Notes: generated from the letters alone by a model not told the origin. 64,000 nt of DNA from Paenibacillus glycanilyticus (GCF_030161375.1 NZ_BSSQ01000017.1:32702-96701); one strand, 5' to 3'; shown: positions 42,899 through 52,333, counted from the stretch's first letter. Numbers and translations are program-made.

Positions 42899-45775
42899 AT
42901 GAGAAAAGTTGAGCTCTGCAGCCTGTTGAAAAGACCCATCCCCGCGCTTCTCCTCGCGGGGATTCTCGCCTGCGGGGCGGCTTCGCCCGCCCCTGCCGGC
43001 CCGGCCCCGGCGGGGGCCGCTGCGGCGCAAGCAGCCGCCGCGCCCGCCCCTGCCGGGGCCAAAGAGGAGCCGCATAGCTGGCTCCTCAAATGGCGCGAAC
43101 CCGCGCAGGCTCACGCCCTGCGCGGGACGCGTGTGCTCCGCCGCCAAAGTACCGGGGCGGCGGAGATCTGGCTCGTCCAGCCCGCTGACCGCGGGGCGGA
43201 CGTTGCCGCTTGGGCTGCCCGGCTGCAAAACGAGCCGGGCGTTCTATACGTGCACCCGAATGAACGGGTGCATGTCCTCGCCGCGGAGTCATCCGCGGCG
43301 GACGATCCGGAGCTCGCCAAGCAATCCTACTTGAAGCAGATAGGCGCACAGGAAGCGTGGAAGACGGTGCGCCAGCAGACGGATCTGACGATTGCTATTG
43401 TCGATACGGGAGTTGATCTGGACCACCCGGATTTGAAGCAAAATCTCGTTCCCGGCACGAACCTGGTAGATCCAAACAAACCGCCCGACGACGATAACGG
43501 GCACGGAACCAGCGTAGCCGGAGTTATTGCCGCTGACGGCAACAATGGCCTTGGCGTAAGCGGGATTTTATGGGAAGCGAAACTTATGCCGATCAAAGCG
43601 CTTGATTCTCATGGCGACGGAACGGAACGCGATTTGGGCGAAGCGATTTTGTACGCAGTCCGCCATGGCGCCCGCATCGTTGTATTATCCGTTGGACTTA
43701 ACCGGTATTCGCCCTATATGCTGGACATAGTGAACTACGCGGAAAGCAAAGGCGTTCTGCTTATCGCTGCCGCAGGCAACGACGGGCTCATCCAAGGATC
43801 CAAATCGGCGGTGAAATATCCGGCTGCTTACCCTACAGTGCTTGGCGTTGGCGGCGTGAAGGCGGATAATACGCCGGATCCCCGTTCGAATCCCGGTTCC
43901 GAGATTGATCTTGCCGCACCTTGGCATGTGTATACGACGGCAATGGGCGGAAAGTACAAGCAGGAGGAAGGGACGTCCATGGCTGCGCCTCAAGTTGCGG
44001 CAGCAGCCGCATTAGTGTGGGCCCGTTATCCTTCGCTCAAGCCTTATCAAGTTCGCGAATTGCTGCGCCAGACGGCCAAAGATATCGGTCCACCCGGTTT
44101 TGACACCAAATCCGGCTACGGCCTGCTTCAAATCGATCAGGCGGTAACGATGTCGGCCAAGGCCGATCGTTATGAACCAAACGGCTCCCGTACCAGTGCC
44201 AAGCCGATTCCGGCTGGCAAACAGATTACGGCGATGCTGTCGGGCGGGGGCGATGAGGACTGGTTCACGATAGATACTCCTTATGACGGGACGATTACGC
44301 TTGATTTCGAAGAACTAGCCCCGGAAGGCGGCGCAATGCCGCCGGTTCGACTATCGCATTATGCCGGAGACAAGCTGCAAGCGACAAGCGACAGCAAACT
44401 TGCGAGCAGGGTTGTAGATTTTAAGGTCAAAAAAGGGAAGCAAACCTTCAGAATCGGGTATATGAATACCGATACGGATCAGAAGCTTCCTTATCTGCTG
44501 ACGGCGTCTTTTGCGATGGCGCCAGACAGCTATGAGCTTAATGACAAATCGTACGAGGCGTATACGCTTCAGCCGCATTCGCAGACGATTACCGGCTCGT
44601 TTCACCAGACGGCGGACCGGGATTGGTATGCCGTCACCTTCACGCAAGGCGGGACGCTTAGTCTTCGGGTGACGACCAATACGGTGCGGATCGACCCTGC
44701 GCTCGCCATTCAGCGGGCCGGACAATCGTTGACGGTCTACGATGAGGAGCGGGAAGGGATGCCCGAGCAATCGCCGGAACTGACGGTTTCGCCGGGCAAA
44801 TATTATATCCGCATTCACAATGCCATATCGCCGGAAGCAAGTCCTACGGTCGGAACCTACACGCTCCAGATGGATTATGTTCCGAAATATGCAGATCCTA
44901 ACGAACCAAACGATAAATATTACGAAGCGCTCATGACGACTTCCGGGCCGGAATATGTCGGAGTAATCGGCAGCGCAAGCGATGTAGACTGGTTTCAGAT
45001 CCGTCTTGCTTCTTCGAGTGTCGTAGACATGAAATTGTTCAATATTCCGGCAGGCAAAAAGATGAAGCTAGAAGCATACGATAAGAAGCAGAAGCTGGTC
45101 TTTTCCATGCAGACCGGAGGGGACGGCTCCCTTCTGGCAACGAACAAAGTTATGCAGCCAGGCGTGTATTACATAAAGCTGACGGCAAGCAGCGCTTTTG
45201 ACAAGCAATATTACCGATTCACAATCAAGGCAGATCCGCTTGTAGCCGGCTTTCGGGATATTAGCAGCCATTGGTCGCGGGACGCCGTCGTAGAGATGAG
45301 CAAGCTGGGCGTTGTTAGCGGCACCGGACCTTATACCTTTGAGCCGGATCGCCCCATCACCCGTGCGGAAGCGGTAGCGATGGCGATTAAAGCGTATAAG
45401 CCGATTGTTTTTGGCATGCCGTCCGATATCCGGTTCAAGGATCTGGATTACGACCATTGGGCTTACGGCGCGATAGCCAAAGCGGTCCAGGAAGGGTGGA
45501 TCAAAGGATTTCCGGATGGAACGTTCCGTCCGGAGCAGCCGGTAACCAGAGCGGAGATGGCCATGCTGATCGGTTATGCCGACGGGGTGCTGCCGATCCC
45601 GCCTGTTGCGGGTCCGTTCAAGGATGTTGGGCGCGCCCACTGGGCCGCTCCGATGTTGAATGCGCTCAAGCTGAAGGGGGTCATCAGCGGCACGGGAGAT
45701 CAAGCGTACGAGCCCGGTAAAAAAGCTACCCGCGCAGAGTTTACGACGATTTTATATCGGGTATATAGACAATAG
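42899..45775 (+). CDS. S-layer-anchored S8 (subtilisin-like) serine protease
   Basis: A 958-residue exported protease. An N-terminal signal segment (PALLLAGILAC) is followed by an Ala/Pro-rich stretch and a propeptide-like region to about residue 135. The subtilase domain has the triad Asp169 (AIVDTGVD), His202 (GHGTSVAG) and Ser360 (GTSMAAPQ). Three beta-rich, PPC-like domains start near residues 422, 543 and 666 (each with a D-x-YE-x-N or NEPND opening). Three SLH domains start near 784, 845 and 907 and should bind pyruvylated secondary wall polymer. ILAC might act as a lipobox. The ribosome site (AAAGG) is weak. A solitary gene before ywzB/murA. Confidence 0.92.
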   Translation: MRKVELCSLLKRPIPALLLAGILACGAASPAPAGPAPAGAAAAQAAAAPAPAGAKEEPHSWLLKWREPAQAHALRGTRVLRRQSTGAAEIWLVQPADRGADVAAWAARLQNEPGVLYVHPNERVHVLAAESSAADDPELAKQSYLKQIGAQEAWKTVRQQTDLTIAIVDTGVDLDHPDLKQNLVPGTNLVDPNKPPDDDNGHGTSVAGVIAADGNNGLGVSGILWEAKLMPIKALDSHGDGTERDLGEAILYAVRHGARIVVLSVGLNRYSPYMLDIVNYAESKGVLLIAAAGNDGLIQGSKSAVKYPAAYPTVLGVGGVKADNTPDPRSNPGSEIDLAAPWHVYTTAMGGKYKQEEGTSMAAPQVAAAAALVWARYPSLKPYQVRELLRQTAKDIGPPGFDTKSGYGLLQIDQAVTMSAKADRYEPNGSRTSAKPIPAGKQITAMLSGGGDEDWFTIDTPYDGTITLDFEELAPEGGAMPPVRLSHYAGDKLQATSDSKLASRVVDFKVKKGKQTFRIGYMNTDTDQKLPYLLTASFAMAPDSYELNDKSYEAYTLQPHSQTITGSFHQTADRDWYAVTFTQGGTLSLRVTTNTVRIDPALAIQRAGQSLTVYDEEREGMPEQSPELTVSPGKYYIRIHNAISPEASPTVGTYTLQMDYVPKYADPNEPNDKYYEALMTTSGPEYVGVIGSASDVDWFQIRLASSSVVDMKLFNIPAGKKMKLEAYDKKQKLVFSMQTGGDGSLLATNKVMQPGVYYIKLTASSAFDKQYYRFTIKADPLVAGFRDISSHWSRDAVVEMSKLGVVSGTGPYTFEPDRPITRAEAVAMAIKAYKPIVFGMPSDIRFKDLDYDHWAYGAIAKAVQEGWIKGFPDGTFRPEQPVTRAEMAMLIGYADGVLPIPPVAGPFKDVGRAHWAAPMLNALKLKGVISGTGDQAYEPGKKATRAEFTTILYRVYRQ

Positions 45776-45817
45776 CCATTGATCAGACATATTGATGTAG
45801 AAGGGAACGTAAGACAG

Positions 45818-46081
45818 ATGGGAATCGATCAAATGGTGAATGACGCGCAGACGGCCTCGGGCACAATCGCGTTGTTCTCAATAGTAGTCAATTTATTCAG
45901 CATTGTGTTCGTCTGGTATATCCTCCAGGAACTCAAGCTTGACGTGTTTTTCAAGTTTCCGCGCAGCCCGAAGGCGAGGATGTTTCAGGTTGTACTCGCC
46001 GTTGTGATCGGGCACGGCTTCGCCAGTTTTATACTGGATTACTGGAATTGGACGAAGCTCCTGCAGTATTTTGTCGAATAA
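45818..46081 (+). CDS. DUF1146 family membrane protein (YwzB-like)
   Basis: An 87-residue protein with two helices (ALFSIVVNLFSIVFVWYILQEL and VVLAVVIGHGFASFILDYWNW), matching YwzB/DUF1146, which lies near murA in Bacillus. Function unknown. I choose ATG 45818 (MGIDQMVN); AAGGGAA is 11 bases upstream. An in-frame start at 45779 lacks a site and adds 13 residues. The YwmB gene usually found between this and murA is not present. Confidence 0.85.
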   Translation: MGIDQMVNDAQTASGTIALFSIVVNLFSIVFVWYILQELKLDVFFKFPRSPKARMFQVVLAVVIGHGFASFILDYWNWTKLLQYFVE

Positions 46082-46393
46082 CAACCTTTAAAAAAGACAA
46101 CAATGGATACTACAGGACGGTATGAAAATGACACGAGACTGCGAACAATTGTATAAAGCCCCCAATTCGACTCGAAGACGCTGCCAGACGGCAAACAGCA
46201 GGCGGTACTTTTGGCTCGGTTTAGCGGTTTTTTTAGTGCTTTGTGACGATTCTTCTGGTAATAATTTACCGCTTGTCGATTTGTGTAAATGAATGATAAG
46301 ATGAAGGTTGGATAAAGCATGAATTTGTCATTTTCTTATACTAATAATGGAACTATTTACGGAGAAAATCAGTTCGTCGGAGGGAACTATAAG
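46082..46393 (+). promoter_or_regulatory. murA upstream region with a possible SigA promoter
   Basis: No recognised gene lies here. TTGTCG at 46273-46278 and TAAGAT at 46297-46302 (18 apart) could drive murA. A 56-codon frame at 46122-46292 with one hydrophobic stretch (FWLGLAVFLVLC) and a poor ribosome site overlaps this promoter; I do not call it a gene. Confidence 0.4.
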
Positions 46394-47767
46394 ATGACCA
46401 AAATTATCGTCCGCGGAGGCCAGCGTCTATCGGGAACGGTCCGTGTCAGCGGTGCAAAAAATGCAGTACTTCCCATATTGGCAGCCTCTTTATTAGCGGC
46501 GGAAGGAGACAGCGTCATCTGTGACGTTCCCCTCCTCGACGATGTAATGACCATTCAGAAAGTATTGGCTTCGTTAGGCGCAAAAATCACTTACAACAAT
46601 GAAACGATGCAGATTTCTGCGGGGACGATTTCCTCCTTTGAGGCTCCTTATGAATTTGTCCGCAAGATGCGCGCTTCCTTCCTTGTGATGGGTCCTTTGC
46701 TCGCTCGCATCGGTAAGGTGCGGATTTCGCTGCCGGGCGGGTGCGCGATTGGTACAAGACCAATTGACCAGCATCTGAAGGGCTTTGAGGCGATGGGCGC
46801 AGAGATCACGCTTGGACACGGCTTCATTGAAGCAAGTACGAAGACGCGTCTTAAAGGGGCTAAGATCTATCTGGATGTAGCTAGCGTCGGGGCAACGGAA
46901 AATATTATGATGGCCGCCGCTTTGGCGGAAGGTACAACGACGATCGAGAATGCGGCAAAAGAGCCGGAGATCGTTGATTTGGCTAACTACTTGAATGCAA
47001 TGGGCGCCAAAGTGCGCGGCGCCGGCACGGGCGAGATCCGTATCGAAGGCGTTGACCGCATGCACGGCGTTACGCATAATGTCATTCCGGACCGTGTGGA
47101 AGCAGGCACGTACATGATTGCTGCGGCAATTACGGGCGGAGACGTTTTTGTAGAAGGCGCGATTGGAGACCATTTGACTCCTGTTATTTCGAAGCTGCAG
47201 GAAATGGGCGTAGAAGTAATGGAATCGGATAACGGCATTCGTGTCCGTGCTCCTAAGGCGCTCAAATCGGTGGATGTGAAAACACTTCCTCACCCGGGCT
47301 TCCCGACCGATATGCAATCGCAAATGATGGCGCTCTTGCTCGCTTCGGAAGGTACCTCGGTGGTGACCGAGACGGTATTTGAGAACCGCTTCATGCATGT
47401 GGATGAATTCCACAAAATGAACGCGCAGATCAAAGTCGAAGGCCGTTCGGCATTCGTAACCGGCAACATGCCGCTTGTTGGCGCTAAAGTATGCGCAACC
47501 GATCTTCGCGCAGGCGCTGCATTGATCTGTTTGGGTCTTCGTGCAGAAGGCGAGACGGAAGTATCCGGCATTTATCACGTGGACCGTGGTTATGTGGACA
47601 TTACCGGCAAGCTTGCTGCTCTTGGTGCAGATATCAGACGGGTTGAACCGGAAGCTCCGGTTGCCGCTGTCGTTGCTGCAGCAGCACCTGCCGCAGCAGA
47701 ACTTGAGCCAGTTGGCGGACGCAAACGCGAAGCCGCAGTGTTGAAAGTACAGCCTACTTGGGCGTAA
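46394..47767 (+). CDS. murA: UDP-N-acetylglucosamine 1-carboxyvinyltransferase
   Basis: MurA adds enolpyruvate to UDP-GlcNAc, the first committed step of peptidoglycan synthesis and the fosfomycin target. The nucleophile is Cys117 in LPGGCAIGTRP. KNAVLPILAASLL near the N-terminus and DLRAGAALICLGLRAEGET near residue 373 are typical. Length 457, because the last about 35 residues form an Ala/Pro-rich tail after GADIRRVEPE not usual in MurA. ATG 46394 has GGAGGG nine bases upstream; a start at 46319 would add 25 residues. Corresponds to murAA by position. Confidence 0.95.
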   Translation: MTKIIVRGGQRLSGTVRVSGAKNAVLPILAASLLAAEGDSVICDVPLLDDVMTIQKVLASLGAKITYNNETMQISAGTISSFEAPYEFVRKMRASFLVMGPLLARIGKVRISLPGGCAIGTRPIDQHLKGFEAMGAEITLGHGFIEASTKTRLKGAKIYLDVASVGATENIMMAAALAEGTTTIENAAKEPEIVDLANYLNAMGAKVRGAGTGEIRIEGVDRMHGVTHNVIPDRVEAGTYMIAAAITGGDVFVEGAIGDHLTPVISKLQEMGVEVMESDNGIRVRAPKALKSVDVKTLPHPGFPTDMQSQMMALLLASEGTSVVTETVFENRFMHVDEFHKMNAQIKVEGRSAFVTGNMPLVGAKVCATDLRAGAALICLGLRAEGETEVSGIYHVDRGYVDITGKLAALGADIRRVEPEAPVAAVVAAAAPAAAELEPVGGRKREAAVLKVQPTWA

Positions 47768-47782
47768 CAAATAGTATGGTGA

Positions 47783-47819
47783 AAAAGCTGTTTCCTCGTC
47801 AGAGGAAGCAGCTTTTTTG
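47783..47819 (+). terminator. terminator of murA
   Basis: AAAGCTGTTTCCTC pairs with GAGGAAGCAGCTTT (one mismatch), followed by T residues. Confidence 0.9.
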
Positions 47820-47859
47820 TGCATGTAATCACATTCACTAGCCTTCCGCCTACCTCGGC

Positions 47860-48440
47860 TGAACTCTAGCAGGCAAAAAGCCTGCTACTCGTGTATTTAC
47901 TGCCATCCGCCCACCCCAGTCTAAGCTGTAGCAGGCAAAAAGCCTGCTACATGCCCCCATCCACCATCCGCGAACTCCAGTCTAAGCTGTAGCAGGCAAA
48001 TTGCCTGCTACAGGCCAACCTGCGCCCATCCGCGAACTCCAGTCTAAGCTGTAGCAGGCAAAAAGCCTGCTGCTCGCACCATCCACCATCCGCCAACTCC
48101 AGTCTAGGCTGTAGCAGGCAAAAAGCCTGCAGCACGCGAACCATCCACCAACGCCCACCTCAGCCTTAGCTGTAGCAGGCAAAAAGCCTGCTGCACGCGC
48201 ACCATCCACCATCCACCAACTCCAGTCTAAGCTGTAGCAGGCAAAAAGCCTGCTACTCGCACCATCCACCATCCGCCGATTCCAGTCTAATCTGTAGCAG
48301 GCAAAAAGCCTGCTGCACGCGCACCATCCACCAACGTCCAACTCCAGTCTAAGCTGTAGCAGGCAAAAAGCCTGCTACTCGCACCATCCACCATCCGCGA
48401 ACTCCAGTCTAAGCTGTAGCAGGCAAATTGCCTGCTATTC
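47860..48440. repeat. ten-copy 61-bp tandem array of palindromic units
   Basis: A 9-bp stem GTAGCAGGC, five-base loop, GCCTGCTAC recurs with stems starting at about 47866, 47928, 47989, 48051, 48111, 48172, 48234, 48294, 48356 and 48416 (spacings 60-62). The intervening segments are also conserved (ACTCCAGTCTAAGCT before and CACCATCCACCATCCGC after). Eight copies have loop AAAAA; copies 3 and 10 have AAATT. Some 3' arms read GCCTGCTGC or GCCTGCAGC. It is not a CRISPR array because spacers are not unique. It fills most of the 833-base gap between murA and the export genes. Confidence 0.93.
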
Positions 48441-48600
48441 ATTCATCCCATCCGTTCGAGTACCTAGTCTTTGGCGCTCGAGGTGTGCGGACGTCACCCC
48501 CCCGTGCCCCAAATAGTCCCTTAGGCTTGTTCATGCTCTGTTCATTTTCCCGTGATATATTCGTCGGTAGATATGACCGATGGAGGGTGGAGTACAGTCA

Positions 48601-50310
48601 ATGAAGAAGTGGACATTATGGCTTAGTATCATCATAATTCTTGCTGCCGCCGGCGGTGGCGCGTATTATTACTATTTCATGCGCGACGAGAAAGCGACGG
48701 CAGAGACGCCGCTTGCTGTTTCGGCCAGGGCGATCAAAGGTGACATTCAAACCTCGATAAGCGGTACCGGCTCGGTTGAGGCGAACAACAGAGAGACGGT
48801 AACGGCAGGCAAAAGCGGCACGCTAGCGACCTTGTCCTTCAAAGAAGGAGACAAGGTGAAGAAAGGGCAAGTGCTTGCTACTTTCGAAGATAACGATAAT
48901 TATGATGATCAGATTGAGTCGATCAACAAAAATATTACAAAAACGAAAGATCAGATCGCGGATAAGCAAGAGGAATATAAGGAAGCGATCGGCACCGAAA
49001 ACGAAGATCAAATGACGAAGTCCATCAAGGATGAGATTGCGGATCTGGAATCGACCATTGACGATTACAACGATCAGCTGCAAGATATCTACGATAATCA
49101 GGCAAAAGAAGTGAAGCAGGTTATCGCTCCGATCGACGGCGAAGTTACAACGAGCGATGTCAGTGTAGGCGACGAGGTACAAGCCAACACTACAATCGCC
49201 GAGATCGTGGATTACACGAATCTTGAGTTTGTTACCAGCATCGACGAGCTAGATATCTCGAATGTGAAGCTGAAACAAACGGCGCAAATTACGCTTAGCG
49301 CAATTACGGACCGTACGATCGAAGCAACGGTATCCGAAATTGCGAAGGAAGGTACATCCTCGAACGGTTCGGCTTCCTATAGTGTAAGTTTGTTGCTGAA
49401 AGACATTGATGGCGTCATGGTGGGAATGTCCGGTCAAGCGGATATCGTAACGGAACAAAGTAAAGACGCGATACTCGTACCGGTTAACGCGGTAGTTGAA
49501 TTCGGCGGCAAATCCTATGTTCGCGTGCCTGGCACAGGCAACGGAACGGGTACAACGCCAAACGGAGCAACAGGCGGTCAACGCGGTCAAGGAACGCAAG
49601 GCACACAAGGCACGAAGGGCGCGCAAGGAGCTAACGGCAATGAAGCGGCTTCTGCGGGCGGTTGGCAAGGCGGCGGCGGTGGACGTTTCCAAGGCGGCAC
49701 TGGCGAAACCGGCGGCGGCGCTCAAGGAAGAGGCAATTTCCAAGGCGCTAACGGCGGAACAACAACGGCTAATGGCGGTCAAGGTACTGGCCGCAACGTC
49801 GCAGCCGCAGACAGCACGAATAAAGGCGGCACAACTCCAAATGCAGGCAGCGGAACAGCACCAAATGGCGGAACGGCCCCTAACACAGGTAACGGCGCTG
49901 CCCCAGGTGGAGCACTTCCAGACGGAGCTGCCCCAGGCGGTAACGTACCGGGCAACGGTACTGGCCAAGGCAACAACGGCGGCGGCAGAAACGGCATGGC
50001 TGCTCAAATGAGAGAAAGCATTACGCTTGGCGGCCAGCTGAAGGAAGTAACGGTTGGGATTAGCAACGAGACTTATGTGGAGATCAAATCCGGTCTTGCG
50101 GAAGGCGACGCGGTTCTCGTTCCGGTCGCAACAGGCGCGCAAGGCATGGGCTCTTCCGCTACTCAGCAACAACAGCAGCAGCAGTTCGGCGGTTTCGGCG
50201 GCGGAGGCTTCGGCGGAGGCGGCTTTGGTGGAGGTGGCTTCACAGGCGGCGGAGGCGGTAATGTAAGAACCTCGACGCGCGCAGCGACAGGCGGCGGTGG
50301 CGGCCGATGA
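48601..50310 (+). CDS. yknX: YknX/MacA-type efflux adaptor with Gly-rich insert and tail
   Basis: Membrane-fusion adaptor that works with the YknYZ/MacB-type ABC exporter encoded next. One N-terminal helix (LWLSIIIILAAAGGGAYYYYF), then a split lipoyl/barrel domain (GKSGTLATLSFKEGDKVKKGQVLATFED) and a coiled-coil hairpin at about 100-165, then a beta barrel. From about residue 310 to 465 the chain is a collagen-like Gly/Asn/Thr/Gln-rich insert; the conserved fold resumes (SITLGGQLKEVTVGISNETYVEIKSGLAEGDAVLVP). It ends in a second Gly/Phe-rich tail after a Gln run. ATG 48601 follows GGTGGAG; 48580 is less likely. Overlaps yknY. Confidence 0.88.
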   Translation: MKKWTLWLSIIIILAAAGGGAYYYYFMRDEKATAETPLAVSARAIKGDIQTSISGTGSVEANNRETVTAGKSGTLATLSFKEGDKVKKGQVLATFEDNDNYDDQIESINKNITKTKDQIADKQEEYKEAIGTENEDQMTKSIKDEIADLESTIDDYNDQLQDIYDNQAKEVKQVIAPIDGEVTTSDVSVGDEVQANTTIAEIVDYTNLEFVTSIDELDISNVKLKQTAQITLSAITDRTIEATVSEIAKEGTSSNGSASYSVSLLLKDIDGVMVGMSGQADIVTEQSKDAILVPVNAVVEFGGKSYVRVPGTGNGTGTTPNGATGGQRGQGTQGTQGTKGAQGANGNEAASAGGWQGGGGGRFQGGTGETGGGAQGRGNFQGANGGTTTANGGQGTGRNVAAADSTNKGGTTPNAGSGTAPNGGTAPNTGNGAAPGGALPDGAAPGGNVPGNGTGQGNNGGGRNGMAAQMRESITLGGQLKEVTVGISNETYVEIKSGLAEGDAVLVPVATGAQGMGSSATQQQQQQQFGGFGGGGFGGGGFGGGGFTGGGGGNVRTSTRAATGGGGGR

Positions 50311-51062
50311 ACGAACAATCACCTTTGATTGAAATGAAGGATATCGTCAAGTATTACAAGATGGCCGGAGAAAAAATGACGGTCCTGCACAATGTATCGC
50401 TGACGGTCAACCATGGTGATTTCCTCGCCATTGTTGGCCCGTCGGGCTCCGGCAAGTCGACGCTGATGAATATCATCGGCTGTCTGGATGTTCCTAATGA
50501 AGGCAGCTACAAGCTCGACGGCAAAGAGGTTCGCGGGCAAAGCGACAACAGGCTTACGGAGATGCGCAATAAGAAGATCGGTTTTATTTTTCAAGGGTAC
50601 CATCTTCTGCCCCGGTTGTCGGCGCTTGAAAATTGCGAGCTTCCGCTTATCTACCGCGGTTTGTCGACCAAAGACCGGCGTGCCCGGGCGATGGAGGCAC
50701 TGCAGCGCGTGGGACTAGGCGAAAGAGTAGGACACCGCCAGAATGAACTCTCGGGTGGCCAGCAGCAACGCGTAGCGATTGCGCGGGCACTGGCGACGAA
50801 TCCGCCGCTGCTACTTGCGGATGAGCCGACGGGGGCACTTGATTCCAAGACAGGCATGGAAGTACTCAGCATGATGGAGGAGCTGAATCGCGCGGGTCAG
50901 ACGATTGTTTTGATTACGCATGATATGGAAGTCGCGCAGCGTGCAAGCCGTACGGTCATTATACGAGATGGGGTGCTGACGGAGCAGAAAAGGAGGGACA
51001 GCCATGAAGATTACGCAGGGCCTCATAATGGCCGTCAAGAGCGTCTTATCGAACAAGCTTAG
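50307..51062 (+). CDS. yknY: ABC exporter ATPase YknY/MacB-type
   Basis: ATPase of a MacB/LolD-type ABC exporter. Walker A GPSGSGKST, signature LSGGQQQRVAIARAL, Walker B LLLADEPTGALDS, and H-loop VLITHDMEV. Length 251. ATGA overlap with the adaptor. Its last 59 bases overlap the permease frame. Confidence 0.94.
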   Translation: MNEQSPLIEMKDIVKYYKMAGEKMTVLHNVSLTVNHGDFLAIVGPSGSGKSTLMNIIGCLDVPNEGSYKLDGKEVRGQSDNRLTEMRNKKIGFIFQGYHLLPRLSALENCELPLIYRGLSTKDRRARAMEALQRVGLGERVGHRQNELSGGQQQRVAIARALATNPPLLLADEPTGALDSKTGMEVLSMMEELNRAGQTIVLITHDMEVAQRASRTVIIRDGVLTEQKRRDSHEDYAGPHNGRQERLIEQA

Positions 51063-52194
51063 AACCATCCTTTCGATGCTTGGCATTCTGATCGGGGTTG
51101 CAACCGTCATCGCGCTTGTTTCGATGGGCAAAGCATCCTCCAACGAAGTAGCGAGCCAAGTCTCGACGCTGGGCAGTCCGGATTCCTTGTCGGTTACCAT
51201 CACGGGTCGGGGGACGGTGACGTCCTTATCCGTTGATGAAGCGCTCAAGCTTGGCGAATTAAACAACGTAAGCGGCGTTGCTCCGATTACAAGCTCTACC
51301 GGATATGCGAAATACGGCAGAACGCAAGTATCGGTCAGCATCGAAGGGATTACGCCGGAGTACGAGGAAGTGAAGGACTTCAGCGTCCAGGACGGACGTT
51401 ATATTGCTTCGCCGGACATAACCAACAAGACAAAGGTAGCGTTGATCGGTACGCAGACGGCGCAAGATTTGTTCGAGGATGAACATGTGGATCCCGAAGA
51501 TGCGGTCGGACGCAAGATTACGATTAACGGCTATATATTTACGATCGTTGGTTTGCTGGAATCCAAGGGCAGCTCGCTCACCGGATCCAATGACGAGAAG
51601 ATTCTCATTCCGATCTCGACCGCGCAGAAGGTATTCCAGGTAAGCGGCGTGACGACCATTAATATGAAGGTAACGGATACGAAGCAGATGAGTTCCGTTG
51701 TCACGGAAGTGGAAACGAAGCTTTACGAGAAATTCCGCGGCAACGAGAATGCCTACCGGGTACTGAATCAGGAAGAAGCGATGAAGACGCTCAACTCGGT
51801 TAATGAGACGATGAACAGGCAGCTGATTTATGTGGCCGCTATATCGCTAGTTGTCGGCGGGATCGGGATTATGAATATTATGCTCGTCTCGGTGACGGAG
51901 CGAACGCGGGAGATCGGTATCCGCAAATCGCTCGGCGCCAAGAAGCGGGATATCCTATTCCAGTTCCTAGTAGAGGCGGTTTGCATAAGCGGTCTCGGCG
52001 GGATTCTCGGTATTCTAATAGGCAACATAGCCTCTTATATCATAGGCCAGGTTATGAAGAGTCCAACCGAGGTGCCGATGAATACGATGCTGCTGTCCTT
52101 CGGTTTCTCCGCGTTTGTAGGCGTTGTATTTGGTTATCTGCCTGCGAATAAAGCGGCAAGTTTGCGGCCGGTTGATGCGCTTCGCCATGATTAA
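51004..52194 (+). CDS. yknZ: ABC exporter permease YknZ/MacB-type
   Basis: FtsX/MacB-like permease, 396 residues. One helix at the N-terminus (TILSMLGILIGVATVIALVSMG), a large extracytoplasmic domain (about 45-270), then three helices, with VSVTERTREIGIRKSLGAKKRDILFQFLVEA and the C-terminal GYLPANKAASLRPVDALRHD typical of the family. ATG 51004 has AAAAGGAGGGACAGCC just upstream, giving an unusually long 59-base overlap with yknY; ATG 51028 is a possible shorter start. In B. subtilis YknWXYZ protects against the SdpC toxin; the substrate here is unknown. Confidence 0.93.
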   Translation: MKITQGLIMAVKSVLSNKLRTILSMLGILIGVATVIALVSMGKASSNEVASQVSTLGSPDSLSVTITGRGTVTSLSVDEALKLGELNNVSGVAPITSSTGYAKYGRTQVSVSIEGITPEYEEVKDFSVQDGRYIASPDITNKTKVALIGTQTAQDLFEDEHVDPEDAVGRKITINGYIFTIVGLLESKGSSLTGSNDEKILIPISTAQKVFQVSGVTTINMKVTDTKQMSSVVTEVETKLYEKFRGNENAYRVLNQEEAMKTLNSVNETMNRQLIYVAAISLVVGGIGIMNIMLVSVTERTREIGIRKSLGAKKRDILFQFLVEAVCISGLGGILGILIGNIASYIIGQVMKSPTEVPMNTMLLSFGFSAFVGVVFGYLPANKAASLRPVDALRHD

Positions 52195-52333
52195 AATAAT
52201 AGAATATACGCTTAAGCTTAAACCAGAACCGCAGGTTCTAGCCTATTAAACGGCCTCATAGAATAAATCCATCAAGGCTTTAGTTTAAGAGATTCCATTC
52301 TCTTAATACGGTCTATAGATGGAAAGGAGACTT

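Noticed and set aside
47947..48341. Minus-strand open frames with Cys/Tyr/Trp-rich repeated peptides
   Set aside because: They are simply the 61-bp array read in a frame without stops; 61 is not a multiple of three, there is no ribosome site, and no family is recognised.
47860..48440. CRISPR array
   Set aside because: The repeat period is regular, but the segments between the palindromes are conserved rather than unique, the palindrome is short, and no cas gene is nearby.
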